Positions 26,466 through 35,109 of a stretch of 64,000 bases of DNA are shown piece after piece. This stretch comes from Lichenicola sp050954785 (GTDB lineage Bacteria; Pseudomonadota; Alphaproteobacteria; Acetobacterales; Acetobacteraceae). The notes under the pieces were generated by a model. That model was not told the DNA's origin. It saw only the letters and a list, made by a program, of their open reading frames with translations, and did no database searches. The stretch is from NCBI GenBank assembly GCA_050954785.1, contig JBPBQO010000127.1, forward strand, positions 1-64,000. Reading direction: 5' to 3'. Both the position numbers and the translations under genes were made by a program. Positions within the stretch are counted from its first letter, which is position 1; each line of letters starts with the position of its first letter.

Positions 26466-27596
26466 TCATGCTCGGGTTCTGCCAGCTACCCGCAGGACAT
26501 CCTCGAACGCAACGACCAGGTGATAAAGCGTGCTTGCCGGCACAATTGTGGAACCCGGCGATCCGATATGGTCGAACTGGTCGATCCACATGCCCTTCGT
26601 TTCAGTGGCGAGATAACTATCGAGCACCGCGATCGCCGCGGCGGCGGCCAACTCAGGCTGGCCATTCGCCAACCGGCTCTTGATCAGCTCGGTCTGTGGC
26701 CAGATGCGGCGGGTCCGTCGCGTCTGACGTCCCGAGCGATCGCATTCATCGACCGCAAGGAGGCTGTCGTCGAGACCGTGCTGCACGGCCCAGCGATGCA
26801 GGGCTCCAGCGTCGTCGAGCAGGTTGCGTCCCCCCAGCGCCGCCAGCCGATGCAACAGCCATGACCACTCGAAATGATGCCCCGGCTCGACCACGTCTCC
26901 GACCGGTGGTGGGGCGGGTCGAAGCGCCTCCGTAAAGAATTCGGTCAGCGTACTGTTGGTCCGGTCGAAGAAGGAGATTTCGAACAGGCCAGCGATCCGG
27001 TTCGCCCGGTCGAGGAACTGCTGTTCGCCGGTATGGGCGAACCAGGCGAGCATCGCCTCGAACAGGTGCATGTGCGGATTGGATCGCCGCGGCAGGGTAG
27101 CCGGCACGCCCTCGCGGACGCTGCCGTCGCGCGTGTCCAGCAGTTCGGCGTCCATGAAGGCGAGGGTGCGGTCGGCGAGCACCCGGGCATGCGGCAGTCC
27201 GGCCTCGGCCGCACCGCACAGCCCGAACAGCATGAACGCCTGGTCGTAGGTATCACGCAGGGTATCGAGCGGCTTCCCATCGGGAGCCATCAGGTGGATC
27301 CAGCCGGGGCTGCCGGCCGTGCCCCAGCACTGTGCTTCGATCGATGCCAGCGCACGGACCAGGATGGGCCTGGCCGTCTCGTGGCCTGCCGCGAGCGCAC
27401 GCGAAAACGAATAAAGCTGGCGCCCTTGCACCCGCATGCGGCGTGGCGCTGCAGGATCGGGCCAGCCCGCTTCGTCGAACTGTTCGTAGAACAACCCGTT
27501 CTCGTCCAGCCCGCGTTCGATCCAGACCGGCCATGTCCCGGCGAACCACGCTTCGATGCGATCCGCTGCGTGCGCCAGCATTCTGGTGTCAGACAT
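26466..27596 (-). CDS. AGE-family (N-acylglucosamine 2-epimerase / mannose isomerase type) protein
   Basis: A 376-residue (alpha/alpha)6-barrel protein of the AGE family, which includes N-acylglucosamine 2-epimerase, mannose isomerase and related sugar isomerases acting on free or modified hexoses. Typical segments are RRMRVQGRQLYSFSRA, DTYDQAFMLFGL, RSNPHMHLFEAMLAW, EPGHHFEWSWLL with the catalytic histidine region, and WPQTELIKSRL. The exact substrate cannot be read from the sequence. ATG at 27596 has GAGGAA 11 bases upstream; a longer start at 27665 is unsupported. It diverges from the radical SAM/UdgX pair and has no obvious sugar-pathway neighbour. Confidence 0.85.
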   Translation of the reverse strand: MSDTRMLAHAADRIEAWFAGTWPVWIERGLDENGLFYEQFDEAGWPDPAAPRRMRVQGRQLYSFSRALAAGHETARPILVRALASIEAQCWGTAGSPGWIHLMAPDGKPLDTLRDTYDQAFMLFGLCGAAEAGLPHARVLADRTLAFMDAELLDTRDGSVREGVPATLPRRSNPHMHLFEAMLAWFAHTGEQQFLDRANRIAGLFEISFFDRTNSTLTEFFTEALRPAPPPVGDVVEPGHHFEWSWLLHRLAALGGRNLLDDAGALHRWAVQHGLDDSLLAVDECDRSGRQTRRTRRIWPQTELIKSRLANGQPELAAAAAIAVLDSYLATETKGMWIDQFDHIGSPGSTIVPASTLYHLVVAFEDVLRVAGRTRA

Positions 27597-27781
27597 ACGT
27601 CGTTGTTCCTCATGCCGTACCAAGCGCCGTACTATTTCCTGCCCTTTGCAGCGGAAGCTGGTCAAGGCCGGGATCGCCTCTTCACCCGCACCGGCCGGAA
27701 CCCCACCTGTTTCGGTGCGTCGATCGTAATCACCCGGCTTGTCGCAGCTTCCGAACCAGCCTAGAACGAAACAGGAACAAG

Positions 27782-29014
27782 ATGATGGACCTGCTCGCCA
27801 AGCTCGAGATCCTCGCGGACGCCGCGAAATACGATGCCTCCTGCGCTTCGAGCGGCACGGAGAAGCGGGACAGCATCGGCGCGACCAAGGGCATCGGTTC
27901 CACCGAAGGCATGGGCATCTGCCACGCTTACGCGCCGGACGGGCGGTGCATCTCGCTGCTCAAGATCCTGCTCACCAATTTCTGCCTGTACGAATGCGCA
28001 TACTGCATCAACCGCGCCTCCTCCTCGGTGAAGCGGGCGCGCTTCACGGTCGACGAGGTGGTGCAACTGACGCTCGGTTTCTATCGGCGCAACTGCATCG
28101 AGGGGCTGTTCCTGTCCTCCGGCATCATCCGCTCGCCGGACTACACCATGGAGCAGGTGATCGGCGTCGCCCGCACGCTCCGGGTCGAGCACGGGTTCCG
28201 AGGCTACATTCACCTGAAGACCATCCCCGACGCCGATCCGTTGCTGCTGGAGGAAGCCGGCAAATGGGCCGACCGGCTGTCGATCAACGTGGAGCTGCCC
28301 ACCGAAGCGGCGCTCAAGGACTACGCGCCGGAAAAGGACATGGCCGGTATCCGCCGCTCCATGGGCCGCATGCGGCTGGGCATCGATGCGGCGCGCGAGA
28401 AGACCAGGCCGGGAGCCGCCCGGCCGCCGCGCTTCGCCCCGGCCGGGCAGAGCACGCAGGTGATCGTCGGCGCCGACCAGAGTCCAGACCGCACCATCCT
28501 GAGGATGAGCAGCAACCTGTACGGCTCGTATGGACTGCGCCGGGTCTACTATTCAGCCTTCAGCCCGATCCCGGATGCCTCGTCGGCGCTGCCGCTGAAG
28601 CCGGCGCCACTGATGCGCGAGCATCGGCTGTACCAGGCGGACTGGCTGCTGCGCTTCTACGGCTTCGGCGTCGAGGAGCTGGCCACCGATGCCGACGGCA
28701 ATCTCGACCTGGTGCATGATCCGAAGCTTGCCTGGGCGCTGGAGAACCGGGCCATGTTCCCGGTGGACGTGAACACTGCCGACCGCGAGCTGTTGCTGCG
28801 CGTGCCGGGACTGGGCGTGAAGTCGGTCGATCGCATCCTGCAGGTAAGGCGGCACAAGCGCCTGCGGATGGACGATCTGGCGCGGCTGCGGTTGTCGCTG
28901 GCCAAGCTTGCGGTATTCGTGATTACGGCCGACCACAAGCCTGCGCACGAACTCGACAGCGCACGCCTGTCGCAACGGCTGGCACCGCAACCGAAGCAGC
29001 TCGCCCTGCTTTGA
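27782..29014 (+). CDS. Putative DNA modification/repair radical SAM protein with C-terminal helix-hairpin-helix
   Basis: A 410-residue radical SAM protein of the family annotated as a putative DNA modification/repair enzyme. The iron-sulphur cysteines are C68, C72 and C75 in FCLYECAYC. SSGIIRSPDYT and LKTIPDADP belong to the partial barrel. A ComEA-like helix-hairpin-helix DNA-binding motif, DVNTADRELLLRVPGLGVKS, is near residues 325-344. The start is ATG at 27782 (or 27785) after CAGGAACA. It lies eight bases before the UdgX-type gene, and this pair recurs together in many genomes; the radical SAM reaction is not established. Confidence 0.88.
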   Translation: MMDLLAKLEILADAAKYDASCASSGTEKRDSIGATKGIGSTEGMGICHAYAPDGRCISLLKILLTNFCLYECAYCINRASSSVKRARFTVDEVVQLTLGFYRRNCIEGLFLSSGIIRSPDYTMEQVIGVARTLRVEHGFRGYIHLKTIPDADPLLLEEAGKWADRLSINVELPTEAALKDYAPEKDMAGIRRSMGRMRLGIDAAREKTRPGAARPPRFAPAGQSTQVIVGADQSPDRTILRMSSNLYGSYGLRRVYYSAFSPIPDASSALPLKPAPLMREHRLYQADWLLRFYGFGVEELATDADGNLDLVHDPKLAWALENRAMFPVDVNTADRELLLRVPGLGVKSVDRILQVRRHKRLRMDDLARLRLSLAKLAVFVITADHKPAHELDSARLSQRLAPQPKQLALL

Positions 29015-29021
29015 GTGCTCC

Positions 29022-30494
29022 ATGCAGAGCGTCATTCTTGCCCATGAGGTAGACTTCACCGGCTGGCGCGATGCTGCCCGCCGGCTGGCCATCGATAATG
29101 TCGCACCGGAGCAGGTGCATTTCTCGGTCGGGATGCCGGACGATTTGTTCGCGCAGGGCGATGACCCGCCCAATGCCGCACCTCCTCCTAGGGCAGCGCC
29201 TGCTCCGGGCGGGTTCACCGTGTCCCGCGCGCTGATGGAACTGGCGCAGACGGTCATTCAGGCCCGTGAGCCGGAGCGGTTCGACCTGCTTTACAGCCTG
29301 GTCTGGCGGGCCCAGCACGGCGAGCGGCGGATCGTCGAGGTCGTTACCGACGCCTCGGTGCAGCGGGCGATCCGGCTGGCGCAATCGGTACGCCGCGATA
29401 CCCACAAGATGCGGGCATTCCTGCGTTTCCGTGAAGTGGCCGAACCCGACGCCACCCGCTACGTCGCCTGGTTCGAGCCGGAACATTACATCGTCGAGGC
29501 GAACGCGGACTTCTTCGTGCGCAGGTTCGCCACCATGGTGTTCTCGATCCTGACGCCATACCGCAGCGTGCACTGGACCGGCAGCGCACTCGAGTTCGGC
29601 CCGGGCGCCGATCCGGCACAGGTGCCCGACGACGATGCGCTCGAACGCTACTGGCGGGCCTATTTCCGGGCGATCTTCAATCCGGCACGGCTGAAGATCT
29701 CGGCCATGACGTCCGAAATGCCGAAAAAGTACTGGCGCAACCTTCCCGAGGCGGCAGCGATTCCTGAGCTGATCCGAAGTGCGACGCAACGCACCGAGAC
29801 CATGCTGGAGGCACGCACCGTGGCGCCGACCGAAACCAAGACCAGGCAAGCCCCGACCCTGAAGCTGGAGCCGGAAGACGGACCGGTGCAACCGGGCTCT
29901 CTCGCCGAACTGGCGCAGGCCGCCGCGGAGTGCCGGCGCTGCCATCTGTGGGAGCCGGCCACTCAGGTGGTGTTCGGCGAAGGACCCCAGGATGCCCGCA
30001 TGATGATGGTCGGCGAACAGCCGGGCGATCAGGAGGATCTTGCAGGCCGGCCATTCGTGGGTCCGGCTGGACGGCTTCTGGACCAGGCAATGAAGGAAGC
30101 CGGGATCGAACGCTCCACGGTCTATGTCACCAATTCGGTCAAGCACTTCAAGTTCGAGGCACGCGGCAAGCGACGCATCCACGCCAAGCCGGATCTTGCC
30201 GAGATCGGCGCCTGTTCGGTCTGGCTGGCCGAGGAACGCCGTGCGGTGAAGCCGGCCCTGCTGGTGATGCTCGGCGCCACCGCCGCCCGTGCGGTGCTCG
30301 GGCGCACCGTTACCATTTCGCGTGAGCGGTCCAGGCCGATCGCGTTGCCGGACACGTTCGGCGGCAACAGCCAGGGCCTGGTCACGGTGCATCCGTCCTA
30401 TCTGCTCCGCCTGCCAGACGAAGAAGCCAAACAGCGGGAATATGCAGCCTTTGTCGCGGATCTGAAATTGGCGCGGAGCCTGCTGGAGCCATGA
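29022..30494 (+). CDS. UdgX-type uracil-DNA binding protein fused to a DUF4130 (TIGR03915) domain
   Basis: A 490-residue two-domain protein. Residues 1 to about 245 match the DUF4130/TIGR03915 domain found beside the radical SAM repair family (LLYSLVWRAQHGERR, DTHKMRAFLRFRE, WFEPEHYI, YWRAYFRAIFNPARLK, MPKKYWRNLPEA). Residues from about 290 are a family-4-like uracil-DNA glycosylase of the UdgX type: CRRCHLWEPAT, GEQPGDQEDLAGRPFVGPAG, VTNSVKHFKFE, and the hallmark loop KRRIHAKP with H387. In UdgX this histidine forms a covalent bond to the abasic sugar after uracil is excised. An ATGA overlap joins it to the next gene. The four cysteines expected for a family-4 iron-sulphur cluster are at least partly visible. 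Confidence 0.92.
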   Translation: MQSVILAHEVDFTGWRDAARRLAIDNVAPEQVHFSVGMPDDLFAQGDDPPNAAPPPRAAPAPGGFTVSRALMELAQTVIQAREPERFDLLYSLVWRAQHGERRIVEVVTDASVQRAIRLAQSVRRDTHKMRAFLRFREVAEPDATRYVAWFEPEHYIVEANADFFVRRFATMVFSILTPYRSVHWTGSALEFGPGADPAQVPDDDALERYWRAYFRAIFNPARLKISAMTSEMPKKYWRNLPEAAAIPELIRSATQRTETMLEARTVAPTETKTRQAPTLKLEPEDGPVQPGSLAELAQAAAECRRCHLWEPATQVVFGEGPQDARMMMVGEQPGDQEDLAGRPFVGPAGRLLDQAMKEAGIERSTVYVTNSVKHFKFEARGKRRIHAKPDLAEIGACSVWLAEERRAVKPALLVMLGATAARAVLGRTVTISRERSRPIALPDTFGGNSQGLVTVHPSYLLRLPDEEAKQREYAAFVADLKLARSLLEP

Positions 30495-31387
30495 CGATCG
30501 TCACCGTCGGTACACCGACGCTTGCCATCGGCTGCATGATCTCCGGCCCGGAAACCGGGTTTCCGCTGATGCTGCTGCATGGCTGGCCGGACGATGCATC
30601 GACCTGGGACGCGACGCTGCCGGCACTGCACCAGGCCGGCTACCGCACCATCGTGCCCTACCTGCGTGGTCACGGACCGACGCGGTTCCACGACATCGCG
30701 ACGATGCGCTCGGGCGAAATCATCGCGTTGACCCAGGACATGTTCGACCTGGCCGACGCGCTGAAGCTGGAGCGGTTCGCCATCGTTGGCCATGATTGGG
30801 GCGCGCGGATCGCCTATACCGCCGCCAGCATCGCCCCGGAGCGGATCGTCGCCATCGCTGCATTGTCGGTCGGTTGGAACAGGAACGATCCGAGCCTGCC
30901 GGTCTCGCTGCACCAGTCGCAGAACTACTGGTACCAGTGGCTGATGGCGCTCGATCGCGGTGCCGATCTGGTACGCAACGATCGCCGAAGCTACACGCGG
31001 TATATCTGGTCGATCTGGAACCCGGGCTGGGACGTGCCGGACGGGATGTTCGAGGCGACAGCCGCCTCGTTCGACAATCCGGACTGGGCGGATGTCACGC
31101 TGCATTCGTATCGTGTGCGATGGGAGCTGGCACCGAAGAACCCTGCCTATGCCGCCTTGGAGAAACAGGTTTCGGGCAGTTCCTCTATCGCCGTGCCGAC
31201 GCTGATGCTGCAAGGCGGAGCCGACACCTGCGCCGATCCGGCCAGTTCCGAGAGCAAGGAAAAGCTGTTTTCCAGCCGATACGATCGGCATGTGCTCGAT
31301 GGGATCGGGCACTTCCCGCAGCGTCAGCGGCCCGATCTGGTTCTGGACCTGTTGCTGCCGTTCCTGGAAGACACCTGCTGGCGATAG
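30491..31387 (+). CDS. Alpha/beta hydrolase (epoxide-hydrolase / haloalkane-dehalogenase-like)
   Basis: A 298-residue alpha/beta-fold hydrolase. The oxyanion motif HGWPD begins at H30, the nucleophile elbow is GHDWGAR with D102 (an Asp rather than Ser nucleophile, as in epoxide hydrolases and dehalogenases), and the base is probably the histidine of DGIGHFPQ near the C-terminus. No signal peptide is seen. The ATG overlaps the UdgX stop by ATGA, so it is translated with the DNA-repair pair, but nothing about its fold points to DNA. Substrate unknown. Confidence 0.85.
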   Translation: MTIVTVGTPTLAIGCMISGPETGFPLMLLHGWPDDASTWDATLPALHQAGYRTIVPYLRGHGPTRFHDIATMRSGEIIALTQDMFDLADALKLERFAIVGHDWGARIAYTAASIAPERIVAIAALSVGWNRNDPSLPVSLHQSQNYWYQWLMALDRGADLVRNDRRSYTRYIWSIWNPGWDVPDGMFEATAASFDNPDWADVTLHSYRVRWELAPKNPAYAALEKQVSGSSSIAVPTLMLQGGADTCADPASSESKEKLFSSRYDRHVLDGIGHFPQRQRPDLVLDLLLPFLEDTCWR

Positions 31388-31399
31388 ATCCGCCTCCGA

Positions 31400-32602
31400 T
31401 CAGGCCGATGCGGTGCCGCGTGCCAGCCCGAGCCAGGCCAGCACCGCGAGCAGCGCGAAGCCTGTCATCGTCCCGGTCACCGCCAGGATGCCGAGATGCG
31501 GAAACAGCGCCGAAACCATGAAGCTGCCGAGCGCGCCGCATACCATCTGCGTCGTGGTCAGCAGGCCGGCGGCGACCCCGGCTTGTCGCGGCACCGGCTC
31601 GAGCGCACCGTGCGCGGCGCTGGGAGCGGTCAGGCCGAAGGCGAAATTGGTGAGCAGCAGCAGCGGAACCAGCCGCGGCAAGGTGACCGCATTCGCCAGC
31701 GTCAGCGCGACCAGTGCGAGATCGGCGGCCAGCACCAGCACCGTGCCGATCCCGAGCAGCCGCGCCGGCACTGCCATCCGGGTCGCGAGCCGGCCGTTGA
31801 TGAACGCGCCAGCGGTGATGGCAAGGCTGGTGGTGGCGAACAGCACCGCAAAGGTCGCCTGCGGTTCCTTGAGCACGCCCAGCACGATCAGCGGTGAGCC
31901 GCTGACGTAGGAGAACAGCGCCGCGAAGCCGAGCGCATTGATGGCGCTGCACAGCAGGTACGTTCGATTGCCGTTGAGCTTCATCACGTCCTCGACGAGT
32001 TGCGGCAGCAGGAACCCGCGCGACCGGCCCGAAGGAGCCAGCGTCTCCGGCAGCGCCAGCATCACCATCCCGACGACCAGCACCGCCAGGATCGCGGGCA
32101 GTCCATAGATCGTCCGCCATCCAGCCACCGCCAGGATCAGGGCTCCGAGGGTCGGTGCGATCATCGGCGCGGTCATGGAAACCACCGAGACCGACGCGAT
32201 TCGCCGATGGGCGTCGCGTCCCTGGAACAGGTCGCGAATGATGGCGTAGGCCAGCGTCGCGTTGGTCCCGCCCCCGATCCCCTGCAGCGCGCGCGCCGCC
32301 AGCAGCCAGCCGATCGTCGGTGCGAACGCAGCCGCCAAGCCGCCGATCGCAAACACGATCAGCCCGCCCAGCAGCAACCGCTTGCGTCCGAACCGGTCCG
32401 ATAGCGGTCCCGCCGCCAGCGGACCGATCGCAAAGCCCGCCATGAAAAGGCTGAGCGTCAGCCCGGCGATCGCCGGCCGGGTCCCGAGGCTAAGCCCGAT
32501 CGCCGACAGCGCCGGCAGGCCCATGTCGATCGCCAGCGGCGACAGGGCACTGATCGACGCCAGCAGCAGGGTGAAGGCGAACGAACTCGGGTTCAGGCGC
32601 AT
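31400..32602 (-). CDS. MFS drug exporter, Bcr/CflA type
   Basis: A 400-residue inner-membrane carrier with twelve predicted hydrophobic helices. The Bcr/CflA subgroup is suggested by the early IDMGLPALSAI segment, the motif-A loop GPLSDRFGRKRLLLGG, and RALQGIGGG in helix 4. These proteins export drugs or small metabolites using the proton gradient. ATG at 32602 was taken. The gene diverges from a PepSY-domain protein, and a Fur-like box (32620-32634) lies just upstream of it, so iron control of one or both genes is possible. It converges with the alpha/beta hydrolase, 13 bases apart. Confidence 0.88.
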   Translation of the reverse strand: MRLNPSSFAFTLLLASISALSPLAIDMGLPALSAIGLSLGTRPAIAGLTLSLFMAGFAIGPLAAGPLSDRFGRKRLLLGGLIVFAIGGLAAAFAPTIGWLLAARALQGIGGGTNATLAYAIIRDLFQGRDAHRRIASVSVVSMTAPMIAPTLGALILAVAGWRTIYGLPAILAVLVVGMVMLALPETLAPSGRSRGFLLPQLVEDVMKLNGNRTYLLCSAINALGFAALFSYVSGSPLIVLGVLKEPQATFAVLFATTSLAITAGAFINGRLATRMAVPARLLGIGTVLVLAADLALVALTLANAVTLPRLVPLLLLTNFAFGLTAPSAAHGALEPVPRQAGVAAGLLTTTQMVCGALGSFMVSALFPHLGILAVTGTMTGFALLAVLAWLGLARGTASA

Positions 32603-32619
32603 GAACTACCAGTTGCGAA

Positions 32620-32634
32620 TGATAATCGTTGCAA
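32620..32634. promoter_or_regulatory. Candidate Fur-type operator between divergent MFS and PepSY genes
   Basis: TGATAATCGTTGCAA matches the 7-1-7 Fur consensus TGATAATnATTATCA at 10 of 14 fixed positions, with the left half perfect. Its right end (TTGCAA, 32629-32634) could be the -35 of a promoter for the PepSY gene, with TAGATG 17 bases further as -10. Such an overlap would give iron-dependent repression. The site is 18 bases upstream of the MFS start and 82 upstream of the PepSY start. Pattern match only. Confidence 0.45.
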
Positions 32635-32715
32635 CAAAAATCTTCCCCTGGTAGATGCGATCCGTTCGCAATTCAACGGTGCGTCATCAGCTCATACCTA
32701 CACGATGCACCGGCC

Positions 32716-33852
32716 ATGATCGTACCTCGCCCCGTCGCACGCCGTCGACGGGTGTGGCTGCTGGTACACCGCTGGATCGGCCTCGGGCTGGGAGCCATGC
32801 TGACCCTGCTCGGGCTGACTGGCAGCATCAATGTGTTCGGCCGCGAGCTGGACGTGGCGCTGAACCCTGCTTTGTTCGCGGCGACCACCACCGCCGATCC
32901 GATCGGAGCCATGGCGGCGCTGCGTATTGTAAAGGCGGCGGTTCCCGAGCCGATCCGGTTCATCCGGGCACCGGACGGCATCGTGCCGGTGTGGATCGGC
33001 ATGTTCCGCAGGCATGGGGATCTCTGGACGGTCGACATCGACCCCGGCACCGGCGCGGTTCTCGGCATACGGGATATCGACGCCTCGTTCACCCGGATCG
33101 TCTACACGCTGCATTCCGCGCTGCTGCTGCGTCGCTGGTGGGGCAAGCAGATGGTGGGGGTTCTCGGCCTGGTGCTGCTGGCAATGGCCATCAGCGGTCT
33201 GGTGCTGTGGTGGCCGGCCCAGGGCTTCTGGCGGACACTGTTCCGGTTGCGCACCCGGCCCAGGCAGATCCTGTATCACGACCTGCATGCCTTGGTCGGC
33301 GTCTGGGGCGGACTGATCCTGTTGCTGGTGTCCGTCACGGGGGTCGGCGTGGTGTTCCCCGGGCTGATCAGGCCTGCGGTGCGGCTGGCATCGCCCGTCG
33401 TGGCCAACCCCCGGCCAGCGTTACCCGATCGCCTTCTGCCTTTTGCCGTCGATGCGGATCAGGCCATCGCCATTGCCTTGAAGGCCGCCCCGGGCGAGCG
33501 GATGAGCATCGTCGCCCCGCCCGCCACGCCGGACAATGTCTGGATGATCGGGCTGCGCTGGCAGACAGCAAGCCCGGCGAACCAATTGGCTGGCCGGATC
33601 TGGATCGACCCATGGACCGGCGCCATCGTCGCCGACCGATCGGCCCTGGCCGAAACCGGTGGCGAGCGCTTCATGGACATGCAGCTCTGGCTGCATAACG
33701 GCTCGATGTTCGGCTGGACCGGCCGGATCCTGGTGTTCCTGGGCGGGTTGTCGCTGCCGACGCTGTTCGTGAGCGGCCTGTTGCTGTGGCTGCGCAAGCG
33801 CCGGAACAGGCGCCAGGTTGCCAGACAACGTGTGGCCGCACTGGCTGCATGA
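32716..33852 (+). CDS. PepSY-associated transmembrane protein (PiuB-like)
   Basis: A 378-residue inner-membrane protein of the PepSY-TM family, often associated with siderophore uptake or ferric reduction. The first helix region is VHRWIGLGLGAMLTLLGLTGSI, followed by a periplasmic loop with a PepSY-like TVDIDPGTGAVLGIRDID. The second helix follows LHSALLLRRWWGK, the third begins after YHDLHALVGVWGG, and the last is near the C-terminus (LWLHNGSMFGWTGRILVFLGG). Histidines in the HRW, LHSA and DLHALVG segments are typical. ATG at 32716 was chosen. A Fur-like box upstream fits the iron link; no TonB receptor is adjacent. Confidence 0.85.
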   Translation: MIVPRPVARRRRVWLLVHRWIGLGLGAMLTLLGLTGSINVFGRELDVALNPALFAATTTADPIGAMAALRIVKAAVPEPIRFIRAPDGIVPVWIGMFRRHGDLWTVDIDPGTGAVLGIRDIDASFTRIVYTLHSALLLRRWWGKQMVGVLGLVLLAMAISGLVLWWPAQGFWRTLFRLRTRPRQILYHDLHALVGVWGGLILLLVSVTGVGVVFPGLIRPAVRLASPVVANPRPALPDRLLPFAVDADQAIAIALKAAPGERMSIVAPPATPDNVWMIGLRWQTASPANQLAGRIWIDPWTGAIVADRSALAETGGERFMDMQLWLHNGSMFGWTGRILVFLGGLSLPTLFVSGLLLWLRKRRNRRQVARQRVAALAA

Positions 33853-33951
33853 CGCTGTCTGCTCGTCGTCGAGGACCGGATTACGGATCGTCGTCTTGTG
33901 CCCAGGTCGTCATGCGGCGACGCGTCCGGACATCCGGCATGCGAGGACAGA

Positions 33952-35109
33952 ATGCCCCCGATCCGCTCGAGACCGTACAGCATCGTTTTTCTGTTGGTCT
34001 GTCTGGCAACCGGCGGATGCGTCGATTCCGGTTCGACAGCCACCGCGACCGGACGACAGATCGAAGGCAGCACGGGTTATCCTCGTATCGTCCGGCTGCT
34101 CGATCCGGCTGGTGTCTTCGGCGATCGTCTGCTTGCCAGCTCCAACGCCAGGCTGTTCGAAAGCGACGACCATGGAACCACATGGCGGTTCGTCAGCCGC
34201 ATTCCTCCGGTCGACGGACTGACGATGCGGTGTTGCGAGACGATCCATGTCCTCCCGAAACCGATCGGCACCCTGCCGGCCGGAACGCTTCTGTTCGCGG
34301 CTTCCTACCTGGTTCACGGAGTTCCCGCGGTCGGCATTTTTGCAAGTGCCGATCAGGGCCGGAGCTGGAGCTATCGCGGAACGCCGATCGTTCGCGGCGC
34401 CGACGGTCATGGGTTATGGGAGCCGGAATTCGAGATTGCCGCGGATGGTGCGCTCGTGATGATCTGGTCCGATGAGACCGATCCGCGACACAGCCAGAAA
34501 CTGGTTCAAATCCGCACCTACGACGGAATTCATTGGCAGGACGAGAAAGATACCGTCTCCAGCGACAGTTTCGGTGACCGGCCGGGTATGGCAACCGTCA
34601 GTCATCCCCGAGCCGGCCGCTTCCTGATGACCTACGAAGTGTGTGGGCCCGCCCATGATTGCGCGGTATTCCTGCGTGCTTCTCCCGACGGGTGGAATTT
34701 CGGAGATCCGCGAGAACTCGGCGTCAGGATCGAGACACGAAATGGCGACTACCTGCACAGTTCTCCGGTGCATGTGTGGTCGCCATCGCCGGACTCCCAG
34801 GATGGAGAAGTCGTTGTCGTCGCCAAGAAAATATTGCACCGCGACGGAAGTACATCACCAGCCAGCGGCAGGAAGCTGTTCGTCAACACCCATCCGGATC
34901 AGGCCGGTTTCTGGACGATGATCGATGCGCCGGTGAAAGTTCTCGACGTCGCCAGGAACGCTTGCCAGAACTATTCCTCGGCGCTTCTGCCTGCGCCGGA
35001 TGGAACGAGCATCCTGGAACTTGCCGGAAATTTCGGACCACGCGGAGGATGCACCCTCTACGTAGGTCGTGGGCCATTATTCTCTACGTCGGCACTGGTT
35101 CCACCCTGA
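33952..35109 (+). CDS. Sialidase-like (BNR/Asp-box) probable lipoprotein
   Basis: A 385-residue exported protein with a six-bladed-propeller-type sequence like sialidase/neuraminidase superfamily members. Two clean Asp boxes are present: SDDHGTTW (71-78) and SADQGRSW (132-139). The N-terminus has a hydrophobic signal (IVFLLVCLATGG) ending at C23; the residues before that cysteine fit a lipobox only loosely. True sialidase arginines were not identified, so enzymatic activity is uncertain. ATG at 33952 follows GAGGA. Local GC content is visibly lower than in neighbours (30 of 60 bases in 34801-34860), hinting at acquisition from elsewhere. It ends with a 26-base overlap with the convergent NTF2-like gene. 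Confidence 0.75.
   Translation: MPPIRSRPYSIVFLLVCLATGGCVDSGSTATATGRQIEGSTGYPRIVRLLDPAGVFGDRLLASSNARLFESDDHGTTWRFVSRIPPVDGLTMRCCETIHVLPKPIGTLPAGTLLFAASYLVHGVPAVGIFASADQGRSWSYRGTPIVRGADGHGLWEPEFEIAADGALVMIWSDETDPRHSQKLVQIRTYDGIHWQDEKDTVSSDSFGDRPGMATVSHPRAGRFLMTYEVCGPAHDCAVFLRASPDGWNFGDPRELGVRIETRNGDYLHSSPVHVWSPSPDSQDGEVVVVAKKILHRDGSTSPASGRKLFVNTHPDQAGFWTMIDAPVKVLDVARNACQNYSSALLPAPDGTSILELAGNFGPRGGCTLYVGRGPLFSTSALVPP

Noticed and set aside
27612..27764. A possible 50-residue plus-strand ORF in the AGE/radical SAM divergent gap
   Set aside because: No ribosome binding site and no hydrophobic or domain pattern; the gap is better explained as a divergent promoter region.
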